Shown here piece after piece: positions 12,910 to 25,979 of a stretch of DNA of 64,000 nt. Numbering within the stretch: the first letter of the stretch is position 1; each line of letters starts with the position of its first letter. The translations under genes were made by a program, and so were the position numbers. The DNA is from Melastoma dodecandrum (taxonomy: Eukaryota > Streptophyta > Magnoliopsida > Myrtales > Melastomataceae), in contig JARUPY010000474.1 of the NCBI GenBank assembly GCA_029817715.1, positions 6,014,001-6,078,000 of the forward strand, given 5' to 3'. The notes under the pieces are model-generated. The model was not told the origin of the DNA and did not search any database. It worked only from the letters and a program-made list of their open reading frames with translations.

Positions 12910-15083
12910 AGAGTCCTGTTGCTTTTTACTATGATCCTGTTTTGCCCGTAATCCACTGTTGGAGACCCTAGAGTGATCACTGATTTTGGTTCGGTTGTGC
13001 TTTTTCATTGGAGAATTACATTTTATGATTTAGTGGACTGTAAAACAGTTACCCACTTCTCTGGTTCATGCCCAATTTGGTTGTTCTTGACCTGCACGCG
13101 GGATCTTCCGCTCCGGACCGTATGAGCACGTTTGGGCGCATTATGCCTAACATTAAAATCTCTAGCACTGCAGAAGCAGCTGCAGAATGCCAATTCTCAT
13201 TGCATTTTTGTTGTTGACGAAGTCGTGTTTGTTGGAATGGTAGAGTTACTCCATCTGTTATGATACACAGCAGACCCATCCAATATAGAGGCGCCAATTC
13301 ATAGCTCTGAAAACTATTTCCGGGGGAGCTGAGGATTGTTGCCTTCATTGCTGTGATTCCTCATCATTCTGCGAGCCATGTAATCATAGACAAGGCACAT
13401 CTCATTGTTTAACATCTGGTCTCTTCCTCACAGAAGCCAATCAGGGACACTTGTGCCGAAGCTTCGAAAGCATCTTGACCTAAGTGTGGAACGCATGGAC
13501 TCCTTGCTACGAAGAGAGATTCGACCTCTTGATAGCCGCCTTTTTTATCAACAAGGCTTTCCCTTTGCATCTTTACTTAAACCCTTGGGTATTTTAACTG
13601 AAAATGTCGGGCAGGCTATGAAACATCGACTTCCGATCCCAGCCTTGGTACGCAACTCTGTCATTCATTGCCACCCATACCGATCACGTTCGACCCGTCG
13701 AATTTCGTCATAGCATGCTGGATTTCAAACATCAAGAAACGCCTGCTGAGTCCTTGAGCCTCCGAGGAGAGGTGGCTTGCCGATGATGTGTGAGATTTGC
13801 TGCTGTTATAGTTTAGGAGAATCCAGAGATTGGCACCCACCTACTTGTATGCATTTCTGTTCCGTAAACTTTCTTCTGCATGATGTATACGTTAACGGCT
13901 AATGCGGTAAACGCGCCAAAGACGGATTGTGATCACCTGGAAGTTGGAGTCCGAAGGGGCAAATGCTTTTGCCGCACCAGCATGAGCGGGTGCTTGTAAC
14001 TTGCTTCCGATGTGAACACCCTGGCTGACATGTACGGGAATGAGGATGGGAGCGACGGATCCTGGAGCGATGCCTTCTCCATCTTCGAATCAGCCGATGC
14101 GACATACTTATTTATTGTCAGATCCCCAGCTTCGGCCACTGGCATCCCTCCCGGCCTCGGCAGATCCACAGCCGATGATCAGCTGGCCCAAATCCAATCC
14201 AACCACATGGAGAGAGTTGAAAAAAACAGAGACAGGAAACCGAAAGAGATCAGAACACAGAACTCGCCAGCACCATGCATTTTTTCACGTATGGCCTCGA
14301 CGTAAGGGGCCCTTTCCTTCCCTGGACGTTCCATTCCTTTTCCCCTACACCCAACGAAATCTTCTCTCTTCCCGCACGTATACGCCAACATTTAGCTTCA
14401 CCGAAATCGGCATTCGCCTGGTTTCAATCACCAACGCAGGGTCGACATCAATGGGGCTCACCTGGGGATTAGCCAGGCAAGATTTTCATTACGTAGAAAT
14501 GATTTTCCAATGAGTTAAGACGAGGTTTCTTCTTCTTCATCCTCCTAATAACCTGTTTTCCATATCTTGGGTGTAATGCCAATATGAAATAATACCAACT
14601 CGAATCCGGTTATGAGTCGGAGAAGGCGATCAGGATAAGTTTTGGCTAAGTTTAGAAAGATTCGGGTCCTGAATTTTCTCTCATCCCGGATAAGCTGGTT
14701 AGAAAGAACTGCAACAACAGGCAGGACAGTTTTGTCCTAAATGGATCAAACGGCGCAATGGTGTGAAGAACAAACCGCAAAGTTGTAATGTTCGAGTTCT
14801 GGTAAGAAAACACTGGTTCGCATGACATTGCCCATAACAGCGACAGAATCCCTGTATCTTGTCTGTTGTTGTAGATATTCTTCCGAAACCGATCCACTTT
14901 CTGTTTACATATAATCCCACAGAAGCATTCGCTCTTGACCCGTACCTTCATCGGCGTGGTTCGTTCTGCAGCCAACAGGAGACTCCCTTCCCTCTGGTTG
15001 CAGAGTCGTTCCACGGCGCTCGTCGTGTGTTTTGCGAGTTTTAAGTAACAGCCAACGCTCGGGCTGATCAAGACCACAAAACA
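12910..15083. other. Region without a recognised gene
   Basis: The first 150 bases are probably the uS19 3' UTR. From 13.05 to 14.6 kb the base composition is closer to coding than to intergenic DNA and several 60-157 codon frames are open on both strands, but none resembles a family I know. On the minus strand a possible exon ends at a good donor (CCAG|GTGATC) near 13936; its third frame reads APILIPVHVSQGVHIGSKLQ, with stops upstream. It may be a decayed gene or a non-coding transcript. 14.6-15.08 kb is the probable promoter of the DUF1685 gene. Confidence 0.35.
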
Positions 15084-15784
15084 ATGTCTCAGTCGCTGCC
15101 CTCATCTCCACGCGGCTTGACTGGCAAATGCCCCGGGCCAGAAGAACTCCAGGGGGGCCTCAAGGGGAAGAAGAGCCTGAAGAGGCTGTGCAAGCAGTTG
15201 TCGATGCGAGAGACGGCACGTGACCTGGCGTGGGAGAAACGAAGGCGCCAGATACTGAGGCAGGGGAGGATGGCGGCGATCACGAGCCCGTCGGGGTCAA
15301 GGGAATGCCCGGACGAAGTAACGGATGAGGACCTCGACGAGCTCAAGGGGTGTATAGAGCTAGGTTTCGGGTTCAACGAAGAGTACGGGCAGATGCTTAC
15401 CAGCACGTTGCCCGCCCTCGACATCTACTTCGCGGTGAATCGTTATCATCAGACTGCGGGCAGCGCGGGTTCGACACTGAGCGGCGTCAGGTCATCGTCT
15501 TCGTCCTCATCGTCGCTCAGCGAACAGTCGTCTTCGTCATTGTCGGATGGGAGCCCAAGGAGCGATTGTGAGAGCTGGAACTGGAAGATATGCAATCCAG
15601 GTAAAAATTACAACCCAAAATACCAGATCATTTCATAGATCACAGGATTTTGATCCCAAAAAGTATAAATAATCGGATGAAATCAGGGGATGATCCGGAG
15701 CAAGTGAAGATGAAGTTGAGGCATTGGGCACAGGCCGTGGCTTGTTCTGTGAGGCAATCCCCTGTGATTTATTATTCTCTTTGA
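15084..15784 (+). CDS. DUF1685 family protein
   Basis: Two exons, 15084-15600 and 15687-15784, joined across an 86-base GT-AG intron in phase 1, give 204 residues. The hallmark is VTDEDLDELKGCIELGFGF at about residues 79-97, followed by TLPALDIYFAVNR. A Ser-rich low-complexity run follows. The second exon supplies the family's conserved C-terminus, DDPEQVKMKLRHWAQAVACS. The N-terminal SLKRLCKQLSMRETARDLAW block is also typical. DUF1685 proteins are plant-specific and of unknown biochemical function. The conserved tail is lost if one stops at the end of the first open frame (15638), so the intron is needed. Confidence 0.9.
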
Positions 15785-16733
15785 AGTTGAAGCGATGCGA
15801 CACAGAGAGAAAGAAAGACAACCCAACAACCTACGACTACAAAAGAAATCAAATTCATTTATTCTTTCTTTTTTAAGGGCTTTCCTTTTCTTTTTCTGTC
15901 CTCAATTTTTGGTTCATGACTAACTACAAAAAATGTCATGAATTTTCTTGGGACTGAAGTTCGAGAAAAGGAAAGGGATTATCTTAAAATTGTAGGCCCC
16001 GACTTATCACTTTCTTAACGTTTCTTTTTTTTTAACTGTGAAAGTGAACGGAGGAGGGCAGAGCACAAATTTCGATATTTTAATATCGGATTAGGAGTAA
16101 TATTCATTCAGAATCAAAATCGCTAATAAAAAAAATTTAGCATTATCAAATAATAGGGTCGATACAAATTGGGGCCTCGTTTAGTAACGAGTTCGTAAAA
16201 CCCATTACGCCTAACACAAATATGATAATATTACTTTAAAAAAAATATGATTATATTTTAAGAAAGTATGATTATATTTTATATTTTTAAGAGAATTTGT
16301 GTTGGTATAATTTTTTTGGATGTTTAAATTAAGATAATTTAAATTTAAGTATTATCGAAAAAATTTGATAATCTATCGAAATAGCAAATTTTAAGTATTT
16401 AAAAGTAGATATTTCGATATTTGAAATTTCGGTATATCGAAATATCAAATAATTATCCGATGATCAAATTAAGTTTTATTGATTGCGAAAATATTTTGAT
16501 AGTTACATATTTCAATTTTATGAAAATTGAATTACTTAAAGACAATGAAATTTAGAGAAGGGCGTACTCGACTTTGATTTTCAAAAATATTGAAAGTAAC
16601 TGGACGTAAACCTTAAAAAATATTTTCAAAGTTAGCGTTCGTGAAGGGGAAACCCCCCCCAGTTGTAAAAGAATCAAGACACATCCCCCCCCTCAAAAAG
16701 TTTAGAACTCCTTTTGTCCACCGCAACCATCAG
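15785..16733. other. AT-rich intergenic region with short inverted repeats
   Basis: Contains runs of T and A and, near 16409-16447, a hairpin with the arms GATATTTCGATAT and ATATCGAAATATC separated by about 13 bases. It could be the remnant of a small MITE but no target duplication was found. Short C-runs occur at about 16652 and 16686 just before the next gene. Confidence 0.4.
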
Positions 16734-19700
16734 ATGGCCTCCGATGCTTCCGACGCCCTTGCGGGTCCGTTCCTTCCATCCCTTCCCTACCGGTTTCTAG
16801 TTTGGCCCGCCTGATGAGATGGTGACTTTTGTGATCCCGACTGTTTTTGCAGTTAGGCAGAAGGTTCAGCTGTTCTTCAATGCTGCGAGGACAGGGAATC
16901 TCGATTTGTTGAAAAGTGAGAGTTCGTTTATTGTCTCTTTCTTGTTTTCTTTGTTAAGGAATGTGGTTTTGGTTTATTATTGATATTTTGAGACTTGGCG
17001 TTTCTGGAACAGAATTGGCGTGTCAGCTCGATGATGGGAAGGGTTTGGGGACCACCGTGGCGGACGTTAAGGATGCGAACAAGCGCGGGGCGATACATTT
17101 TGCTGCTCGCGAGGGGAAGACCGAGGTCTGCAAGTACTTGTTGGAGGAGCTAAAACTGGATGTAGCTAGTATGGACGAAGATGGTACGCCTGCGGGGTTT
17201 GGAGATGTCACCGTGTGACGAGCGAGAATTCTGCTGTGAAGTTTCTTCTGCATTGAGTTAACTTCATGATTGATTCTTGGATCACAGGCGAAACTCCTCT
17301 TATTCACGCGGCCCGACAAGGGCACACGGAAACTGCAAAGTACCTGGTCGAGCGAGGTGCTGATCTTTCAATATCTAGTGACTTAGGGGCGACTGCTCTG
17401 CATCACGCTGCAGGGATAGGTGAACACTCCTCCTTTACTGATGATGGTCACTTTGTGTTGGTGGTTTTGATTTTTTTAAATCCACATGTTTTTGTTGAGC
17501 TACTTATCCCTATAGCCGTTGACTGTTTGAGCCAATTTAAATGTAGGAGACATTGAACTGTTGAAGTTTTTGCTTGAAAGAGTTGCTAACGTTGATTCCG
17601 AGAGTGATGCCGGTACCCCTTTAATATGGGCTGCTGGACATGCACAGCCAGAGGCCGTGAAAATTCTTTTGGATCATCATGCCAATGTAAGCTAATTGTT
17701 GATCGGTTCAGCAGAGAAAAGACAACATTCTGTTTATTCTGTTACATATTGCAGTTATACAGTGTTGGATGAGGAAAAACACCCATCAATGTCTTGCACC
17801 TAACTGCTTTATTTATTAACAAATATCTTCACCCGCATGCTCTGATGTGCATCTTTTTACAGCCCAATACTGAGACCGATGACAACATTACTCCCTTATT
17901 GTCAGCCGTGGCAGCCGGTTCACTTTCTTGCTTGGAGGCATTGATTAAGGTTGGGGGTTCGGTGCATATATGTTTGGTTGAGTATCTTTCTGTTCCTCAG
18001 TATGTCTGTGAAACTATCTTCTATGTTTGTTCTGCCCACTCAGGCGGGTGCCAATGTGAACATTGTGGCTGGTGGAGCAACGCCTTTGCACATTGCTGCC
18101 GATAATGGAAGCCCAGAAATTATAAATTGCTTATTAGAAGCTGGTGCTGATGCCAATAAGGCAGACGAGGTCTCAAAACATTTCTGGAACCTATTGGCTT
18201 TCTTGCTTTTCTCTTATTCATTGCCTGGCTTTATGTGCTTTTCACTAATATTTCATTGCTCCACTCTTGTCAAAATCATTAACTTGATTGCACCGCTGAC
18301 GTAAAGTTTAATTGTTTTCTAGACCTGCAAGAACAGTTTGCGCAGCAGTTTTTTTCTTTATGGATATTGAGAGCTCATTCTTGGCTGTATTTCTCACTGT
18401 GGATGTTGCATCTACAGGATGGCCTGAAGCCTATTCAGGTTGCTGCTGTCTGGGGCAATTGTGTAGCCGTGGAGATTCTTTTTCCCGTGACTTCAGCAGT
18501 TCCTAGCATTCTTAAATGGAGTGTGGATGGAATCATGGAGCACATGCAGGCTGAATCTAGAAAACAGCAGGTGTGACCAATGGCTTATGATTCAAACAAG
18601 ACTAATGATAATTCCCACTAGTTCCAATTGGATACTGCGATTGAGCTCCACATAAATTGTCTGTTTAAGTCTTTTGGCTATTGATGATGATGAAGGTTCA
18701 ACATATTTGTATGGGTTAATCTGGTAAAACATGTATTTAGTTTGGTATTCCACTTTGCAGCAAGAGGCCGACAAGCTAAAGGAGATGAGGATATGCGCTG
18801 ATCCGGGCCTTCCCTGCCCATCCGTTCCTGAAGTAAATGCCACTTTCATTTACATTGATACTTCTTCCTGTCTTTACGTAGCTTTTGCTTATTTTGGTTA
18901 TATCCATTGCATTATCAATTTCAACTTACTGGTGCTAACGATTATGGATTAACTATAGTTTGGAGTAATTGCAAATGGATTCAATTATTGGATTAATTGT
19001 GTCCTCTGCAACATCTAAAGTCAATTATTGGCCAAGTGCCTCCTTACATATATCTGGTTGGTTCATAACGGCAGAATGTTGGAGAGACGGATGTCCTTTA
19101 TCTTAACTGGAGCAATGGAATTTCTTATTTTGTAGGTGAGTCAAGAAGCAAAGCAGAAAGCTGCAGAAGCTAAATCAAGAGGAGATGATGCATTTAAGAG
19201 GAATGATTTTGAAGGAGCAATAGATGCTTATTCACAAGTAACTTCTACTTCTCTTGCTAGGTTGCAAACACTTGTTTTGCTACAACAAGATAGTACTGTA
19301 ACTTCTGCTTTGGTATCGTGATTGAGATCTGTTCAATTGGGAAAATGTAATGGATTTATGATATATTTGGTCATTTGAAAAGTATTATCATTTTTCATTT
19401 TGGTTGCAGGCGATTGATCTTGATCCCAGTGATGCAACATTACCATCAAATAGAAGTCTGTGTTGGATGCGTCTAGGACAAGCCGAGCAAGCTTTAGTTG
19501 ATGCAAGGGCATGCAGAGCACTTAGACCAGACTGGCCAAAAGCGTGCTACAGGGAAGGCGCAGCTTTGAGACTATTGCAGGCATGTTTTATACTTCATTC
19601 CTGGAATCAATCTCTTTGAAACGCTTGACTCTTATATTTCTGCTCCTTGATTGACTGTTGATCCTATAGCAGAGGTTCGATGAGGCAGCCAATTGTTTCT

Positions 19701-19990
19701 ACGAAGGTGTCACGCTCAACCCAAAAAATAAGGAGCTCATAGATGCTTTCAGGTGCTGTTGACTAAACCCCTTTTTGAAACAGGATGTACTTGAGGTTCT
19801 CTTTGCCCGTCTTCTTATCAACTTCAAATCCACGTTCATTTGTGATTTGCTTCTTGCGGGAGGACGCCTTCAGTTTTGCCTCTTCCTGCTATATCTTAGA
19901 ATGCTGCCTGACATTGTTATTTTGTCTTGTAACAGGGAGGCAGTCGAAGCTGGGAAGAAGTTTCATGGCACGGACCAGAAAAAGTCTTGA
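16734..19990 (+). CDS. Ankyrin-repeat plus C-terminal TPR protein
   Basis: Thirteen exons: 16734-16764, 16853-16915, 17013-17183, 17288-17419, 17547-17686, 17863-17949, 18044-18169, 18418-18570, 18761-18832, 19136-19237, 19410-19580, 19673-19752, 19936-19990; 460 residues. About six ankyrin repeats run from residue 15 to 265 (for example GAIHFAAREGKTEVCKYLLE, TPLIHAARQGHTETAKYLVE, TPLHIAADNGSPEIINCLLE). A linker is followed by three TPR helix pairs (AKSRGDDAFKRNDFEGAIDA, SNRSLCWMRLGQAEQALVDA, CYREGAALRLL). The layout matches the Arabidopsis ankyrin-TPR protein annotated TPR10 (At3g04710); a co-chaperone or scaffold role is inference from the TPR type. All introns are GT-AG except the one at 19581-19672, which starts GC. 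Its acceptor is a tandem TAGCAG, so exon 12 may also start at 19670, adding one Gln. Confidence 0.92.
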
Positions 19991-21636
19991 GATTCGCAAG
20001 GAGCCAACATGGGGGAGGGGGGTTTATAACTGATGCACTACAGGTATGGAACTTTTGTAAAGCTTATAACAGATAAGACAACTGGTCCTGTGAGTTCCTC
20101 AATCTAGTCGACAATCCCCGGGGACACTATCCAGGGGTTTTCTGGTTGGGTTGTCAAAAAATGGGATGATCGCGATATCATCGGATTCATTTAGACATTG
20201 CTTGTTCGGGCATGGATCACGTGATACAACTTTTCCTCATGGATTTCCCAAATCCACTGTTGGGTATGTAGTTGGGTATATTGGTGAGGTTTCTAGTAGA
20301 AAGAAGGTGAAGGAGAACCCTTGTATCCTTTATATCTGGGCCGCTGCCGGAACCCAATGAAACCCTGCCCACTCCCGTTGGCAACGGCGGCCAGTATGAC
20401 AGTAGCAGCTACTAATCCTATATCTCCCAGTCGCCTGCCCTACGCGCGGCCCTTGGACCGCAGCAGGAGTTCTTCTCCCACCATTTCAGTTACTCCAACT
20501 AGAACCTCCGCGAGAACCTCTCCCGGTCCCGGAGCAGCTATGCCCTCAACGCTCTCCCTACTCTGCCCCCCTTTATTGGGCAATGATAGGGCTGGTACTC
20601 CTTGGGTTGGATCGAACTTGTAGGTAGCGTCGGTGGTGGCAGACCCGCTGTCGTCCTCTGGGGTTCAGTGGTAGGAAGGCAGTTCTTTGTAAGCCAAAAC
20701 TTTCCTCGCAGGACGTGAATTGGCAACCTCGACCTTGTAGAGGATATGAAACCAAACAGTCATCACAGCTTGAATCCGGTGGTTATCCTTTAGGGCAACC
20801 TCTGATTATCAAAACAATTGTAAAAAGAAGAAAAGGAAATGGTGGGGAAGGGGGCACTAGACAAGACATCAATTCAGAAACGGGTCCCAGTCCCATGTCT
20901 CTCTCTCCATCCCTTTTCTCCAACTCCATGGTACTACCACCAAAGGGCTCTGTGTTTGCTTAGTTGTACCATGACCCCTCCACCCACCACCATCACCCCC
21001 ATCTTCTTACAAGCCAACAACCAAAAGTAGGATACCAGAAAGTCCACCCAAAACTTCAAATAATGCAGAAAGGGGGGTAGGGGCCAAAGCACAGCGGAAG
21101 GCAGAAAAACAATGGGCACATGCACATGGCCCATGGCCCCCCCTTCCACCCTCCCTCCCTCCCTCCCTCTACCCACCAAAATTATTCTCTAAATCATCAC
21201 CATCCAAGCTTTCCTCCCGTCTAATAATTTCCCCAGTACCTTAGTCATTGTAATAGTTTAGTGACATGTTGTCAGGACAAAGCATGACAGGCAGGCGGAC
21301 AGAGGAGACACACACAGTAATAATCAACAACATACATGGAGAGATCAGTAACAATAATACCAGATACAGACACACACACAAAGCGTACGCACTAGACACA
21401 GGACAGGAGGTAAAATGTTACAGATGAACAAACTCTTGTACTTAGTGGTAATAATATTGACATACCACTTGGGTTATATGGTAACTTTGTTGTTCTGTTT
21501 TTTTTTTTCACTCAAGAGGCTAAAACAAAGTAATGAAAATTGAAGGAGATTTTCCAGGCTCTTCTTCTGATGGTGATGATGATTGGGTGATTGGTGATCC
21601 TGTTCTTGTTCCTGGTTTGTCAAGTTTTTTGCTTGA
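19991..21636. other. 3' UTRs and intergenic region
   Basis: 3' sequence of the ankyrin-TPR gene (+) and of the Aux/IAA gene (-) with some unrecognised GC-richer DNA at 20.3-20.75 kb. Contains a CCCT repeat at about 21146-21169 and short CA runs near 21310-21380. No protein family recognised. Confidence 0.45.
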
Positions 21637-22949
21637 TTAGCTTCTGTTCTTGCATTTCTCCACGGCTCTTGGAGCTGCGAGGTAAGGTGAGATAACAGAG
21701 GAGATGGCGAGATCAGTTTGGGTTAGATATATTGATCCGAGGATGTGGTAATGGTCTGAATGTGGGGACTTTAGTGCTTACCAAGTCCGATGGCCTCGGA
21801 TCCCTTCATAATCATCAACCGCTTGCACGAGTCGACGAACATCCTGCAGTTTAGATGGAGTGTAAACCGGCCCGTTAGATGGTTGAAGACAGACGAGGAT
21901 AATCCGTCCGAACTTGACGTGGGTCGGATGAAATGAAGACAGTGACTTACTCCCATGGTACATCTCCCACGAGCATCCAGTCCCCATCCTTGTCCTCATA
22001 TGTCGGCACGTATTCCGACCCATTCAGGAGATCTATCAGCTTGCTCTCATTCATGAAGTCTTTCATCCCATCGGAGCCGCAGTTACCTTATGTTCGAGAA
22101 TGAAGAAGGGAATCGGAATTCAAAACTCAAAGTCGGTAGTCGGCACGAATTCTGAACTGCCTTTGGATTGACTCCGTTAAAAACTTACCGATGGTGAAAG
22201 AGCTGAACATCTTGGCCAATGCATCGGAGAGGTCTCGGTAACTCTTGTACAACTTGAGGTCGACTTTGCGCAGGTAAGGCGCACCATCCACGCTGACCTT
22301 AACGAATGCCGCACAAGCCTTTTCAGATTTTTCAGACTTGTTCAGCGGTACCGCCATGATGTTCTTGCGGAAGGATCGGACTGGAGGCCAGCCTACCACC
22401 TGCGCCCTGGTAAATTTGAACCGAAATCACAACCAAGCCCCCACCTCATCGAAAAACCGCACTGCAGAACAATCTCAAACTAACTAGACCCTTGATTCCA
22501 TTCGTCCAACTTAACACGCCCAAACTGTCCTAATCTCCGACAAATACGAACACGTCAAGGAGGGAGGCTCTTCGACTTTTCATCTCTACACAGCTAGTCC
22601 CCCGAACTCGGATTGTTTCTTCAATGGAAATCCCGACAAAGCAAAAAAGGAAGGAGTGAAGGAACGGAAGAACGCTCGAAACTTACTTCGCGGGGGGCTT
22701 CACGGGGTCGCAGCCACCACTGCAGCTCTTCTCCTTACCATCTTCAGAGCACTTCCCCACGTGCCCGTCCTCCGGACAAGAAGAAAGGTTGAGCTTAAGG
22801 TCGACGCTCTGGGAGAACCCCCGCTTCCCGTTGGTCCCGCAACCCGACCTCCCCGTCGAACCAAGCCCGAGCGTGACGTCCGTCTCCTCGAAACCAATGA
22901 CATACTTATCGCCTCCTCCGCCGCCGCCCGAACACAAGGTGCTGGACAT
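21637..22949 (-). CDS. Aux/IAA auxin co-repressor (IAA7/14/16/17-like)
   Basis: Five exons on the minus strand: 22949-22687, 22406-22189, 22086-21951, 21843-21782, 21674-21637; 238 residues. Domain II, the auxin-dependent degron, is intact (VGWPPVRS, residues 92-99). The PB1 domain (III/IV) follows: [40 protein letters not shown] and [16 protein letters not shown], then [12 protein letters not shown] at the end, as in the IAA7/14/16/17 clade. Domain I is unusual: TDVTLGLGS rather than the normal TELRLGLPG, so the LxLxL motif that recruits TOPLESS keeps two of three Leu. Aux/IAA proteins bind ARF factors and are removed by TIR1/AFB F-box receptors when auxin is present. The Gly-rich N-terminus starts at the only suitable ATG. 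Confidence 0.93.
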
Positions 22950-24115
22950 GATTCAACCGGACAGACCAAAAACACACCGAAGGAAATTCAGGAAAAAATG
23001 CAAAAGCAGGGGAGAGTTATGTTTTGGCTGGAGGAGAGGAGGGGGGGAGGGAGGGGATGGGATCGGAGTTATAGCGTGGGATGAAACACAATAGGCCGTG
23101 ATGGTGGTGGCAGTAGTAGTAGTAGTAGCAGAGCATGTACCGTCCTATGTTGGATTATATGTACAGACCAACCTAATTCATGCATAGTATAGTGTGTAGT
23201 AGTCGACTTAGAAAGAAAAGAAGAAGGCAAAAATCACTTTGTTTTTTTTTTTTTATAATTTCAAATTAGTGTTCGATACACGGCGGTTGATATCATTTAG
23301 GAAAAGATTCGTGCGTGTTTTATGACATTATTTCACGGAGTTGAAGATAAATTAAAGGGGAATGGGTTTGGGGGGCATGTCGGAAGCGTACACGTGGAGG
23401 TTGTCTAGGCGGTCGATTTTGTTCGGAGGTCTTGTCGGGGATCTGACGCCATGGATGACGTCATCGGAAGAATTATTGCTTTCCGAGGGGCACCACCACC
23501 CAATCAAGTTCTTCGGACGGGACTTTCTTTCTTTCTTTGTTTTTTTTTAGGCAAAATACATGGATTGTGCCGGGTTTCTGTTTTGGAATTAATATCGGTT
23601 GTAAATGATTTATTTTATCATCAAATCATTTTGGCTAATTTTTAAGACAAACCGAAACAAGACTTTAACATTTCGTGTTTCATCAACACATCCTCTCTGC
23701 CTTACCCTCGTCGTCCGTCCTTAATTAATTTAGCATATTATTGGCAGCATCTACAATTACGAATGCTTCGGCTTTCAACTTACCTAACATGTCCATCACA
23801 ATCTTAAAATAGAAAATCATACTAAGAAGGTTATAATATTATTTTCTTTTCAATTATTTTATCTTTTTAGTCTATGTTTGGCTTACAAAAATGTGATAAA
23901 ATAATATAATAAATTAATTGATGTCATAATTCTATGTTTTGCATAAAAATAAAATCTAAACATATATAAACATACGTATTAATTAAAGTTAAGAGCAGCA
24001 AAAGTAGATATGATTTTCCTCTTTTTTTTTCTTGGGGGCTCGCATTTTTAGCTAATTATAATAATAACACAAGTGGGGGTGGGGGGAGGGGGGCATGATC
24101 CCCACATCATTCTTA

Positions 24116-24149
<34 letters not shown>

Positions 24150-25468
24150 TCTAATGTTTTGGCCTGTTTGTTTGACCAGTTCACTATCAGTGAACAAACT
24201 TAAACATATATATATTATGTTTGTATTGGGGGAGGTGTTTTTGTTCCTTGATTTCATGGCCAACCAAACCCAAAGATTCATTCAATTAATTTACCCTTTT
24301 AATCTTATCTTTAAAATATCCCCCACCCACCTTGAATTCAGGAATCCTGTCTGCTGAATTATTAAAAAAACAAATCAAATATGATATTAACCAAGTATGT
24401 ACCTTTTCCTTTTCTTTCCCCCTTGAAAGAAACAGTGGATTGAAGTGAAAAAAATAAATAATAATAATATAAATAAATGGAGGTCACAATCTTAAAATTC
24501 TCTAATGTTTTTTTTATTAACTTAGTTGATTCAGCTTTGTAATTTGTACACACAAACGCTCTAGTTTGATGTGAAAAGGAAGACATCCCACAAATAAAGG
24601 ACCAAGTCGTTTCCGCTGGGGGACGCCCAAACTCAATCGCCTTCGACGTCCTCCGAACCAAAATTGTTGGTCTCGATAAATCGCCTTGTTACAACCGTCA
24701 TGTTCCATTTGTATTGCCCCACTGAATGTTGATTATCTCCTGTCCGGTATGTGGTAGATTTCGATCTTTGCTCGATTAAGATTACGGCCCGTTATCATCG
24801 CTCGTTGAATGTTGAGTATTGCACGGACTTCCCATATGAAATCTTAGAAAGTAGTTAGAGATTCAAAGTATAAATAAAATTATTACAAATAAGATTATTA
24901 TACTATATGTAATAATTTTATTTATACTTAATAAGACTTCCTATATAGTAAGACTTCCCATATGAAATCACAATCCAACGAATTATGTGGCTCTTTGTTA
25001 TTGTTTTCTCTTAGTAAACTCTACAAGCATCCACATTGACTTTTATAAGTATTTCCTATGATTCAACACTATGTTTTTACTCTTTTACATGATGATCACG
25101 TCTCGAACCAAATTTTGAACCCCTTGTTCGTTCGCCCAATATTCCCAATGTATTTGCCAGTCAACAAGTTTTCGACGACCACAATAGCAGTGGTATGACA
25201 TGAAAAGATGTTAAGATTGTAGGGGCATCTGAGAATGATCTTTTAAATCTAGTGAATTCAGATGATGCCTCGACTAATTTCTACAATGTTGAAAATTTAG
25301 AGTAATGAGGGACTCTTTGATGTGATGGAGTTTCGAAAGGTGAGCTTGAGTTGAACGAAAGAAGAAAATAGGTTACTCGTTTGGAAATACTAGCGAATGA
25401 GATTTGCGGATAAAGAAAATTTGTGGAAGTTCTCTTTAATAGAGAAAACAAAAAGGAGTGGTAGGGAG
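22950..25468. other. Aux/IAA promoter and AT-rich intergenic DNA
   Basis: The first part is the Aux/IAA upstream region. Simple repeats: GTA at about 23109-23131 and TTA at about 24117-24150. A C-rich minus-strand stretch lies at 24070-24098. No gene was recognised. A palindrome with flanking direct repeats at 24826-24969 is listed separately. Confidence 0.45.
24826..24969. repeat. 21-bp-arm hairpin framed by 18-bp direct repeats
   Basis: Arms at 24866-24886 and 24909-24929 are perfect reverse complements over 21 bases (AAGTATAAATAAAATTATTA plus C), with a 22-base loop. The hairpin is framed by identical 18-base words GACTTCCCATATGAAATC at 24826-24843 and 24952-24969. The layout suggests a small foldback-type insertion, although the direct repeats are longer than usual target duplications. 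Confidence 0.6.
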
Positions 25469-25979
25469 CATAGTTGTTAAAGCGCAAGCCTCCCAAATCA
25501 CTTTGCGCTGTGCGCTTTTGACATGTAGGCGTCAATGTTAAACAAAAAATATAATTCAACTAAGGAACTTCAAGATAAGGTCAATTCAACTTTTAATGTT
25601 ATAAAACCAATGTTTTCAAATGTGACCGATGCATAAGTTCATGACAAAAGAACATGAAAACACAACAATCTAAACATCTAAATCTATGTCGTTATTCAGG
25701 CTCTCATCATCATATTCGCAATTCACCAAGGTGTTGTCTTCATTCGCATCTCCATCAATCTCATCATCGACGTCGGTATGGACTTAATCACAACCATCAA
25801 ACATTCTCGAACTACTTGAACCCCGTGTGTTCCTCACAACATGATGAACATCCAACGCCCCCTCACCGACTAGTAGCGACTCATCTTGCTATTCTTCCAT
25901 CTCACCGACTAGTCACTCTTTACAATAATCAATATCATCCGTTCAAAGAGGACCAATGGTATCTTGTACATCATGTCTT

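Noticed and set aside
14040..14513. 157-codon plus-strand ORF
   Set aside because: Low-complexity Arg/Ser/Pro content, no family match, overlaps open frames on both strands.
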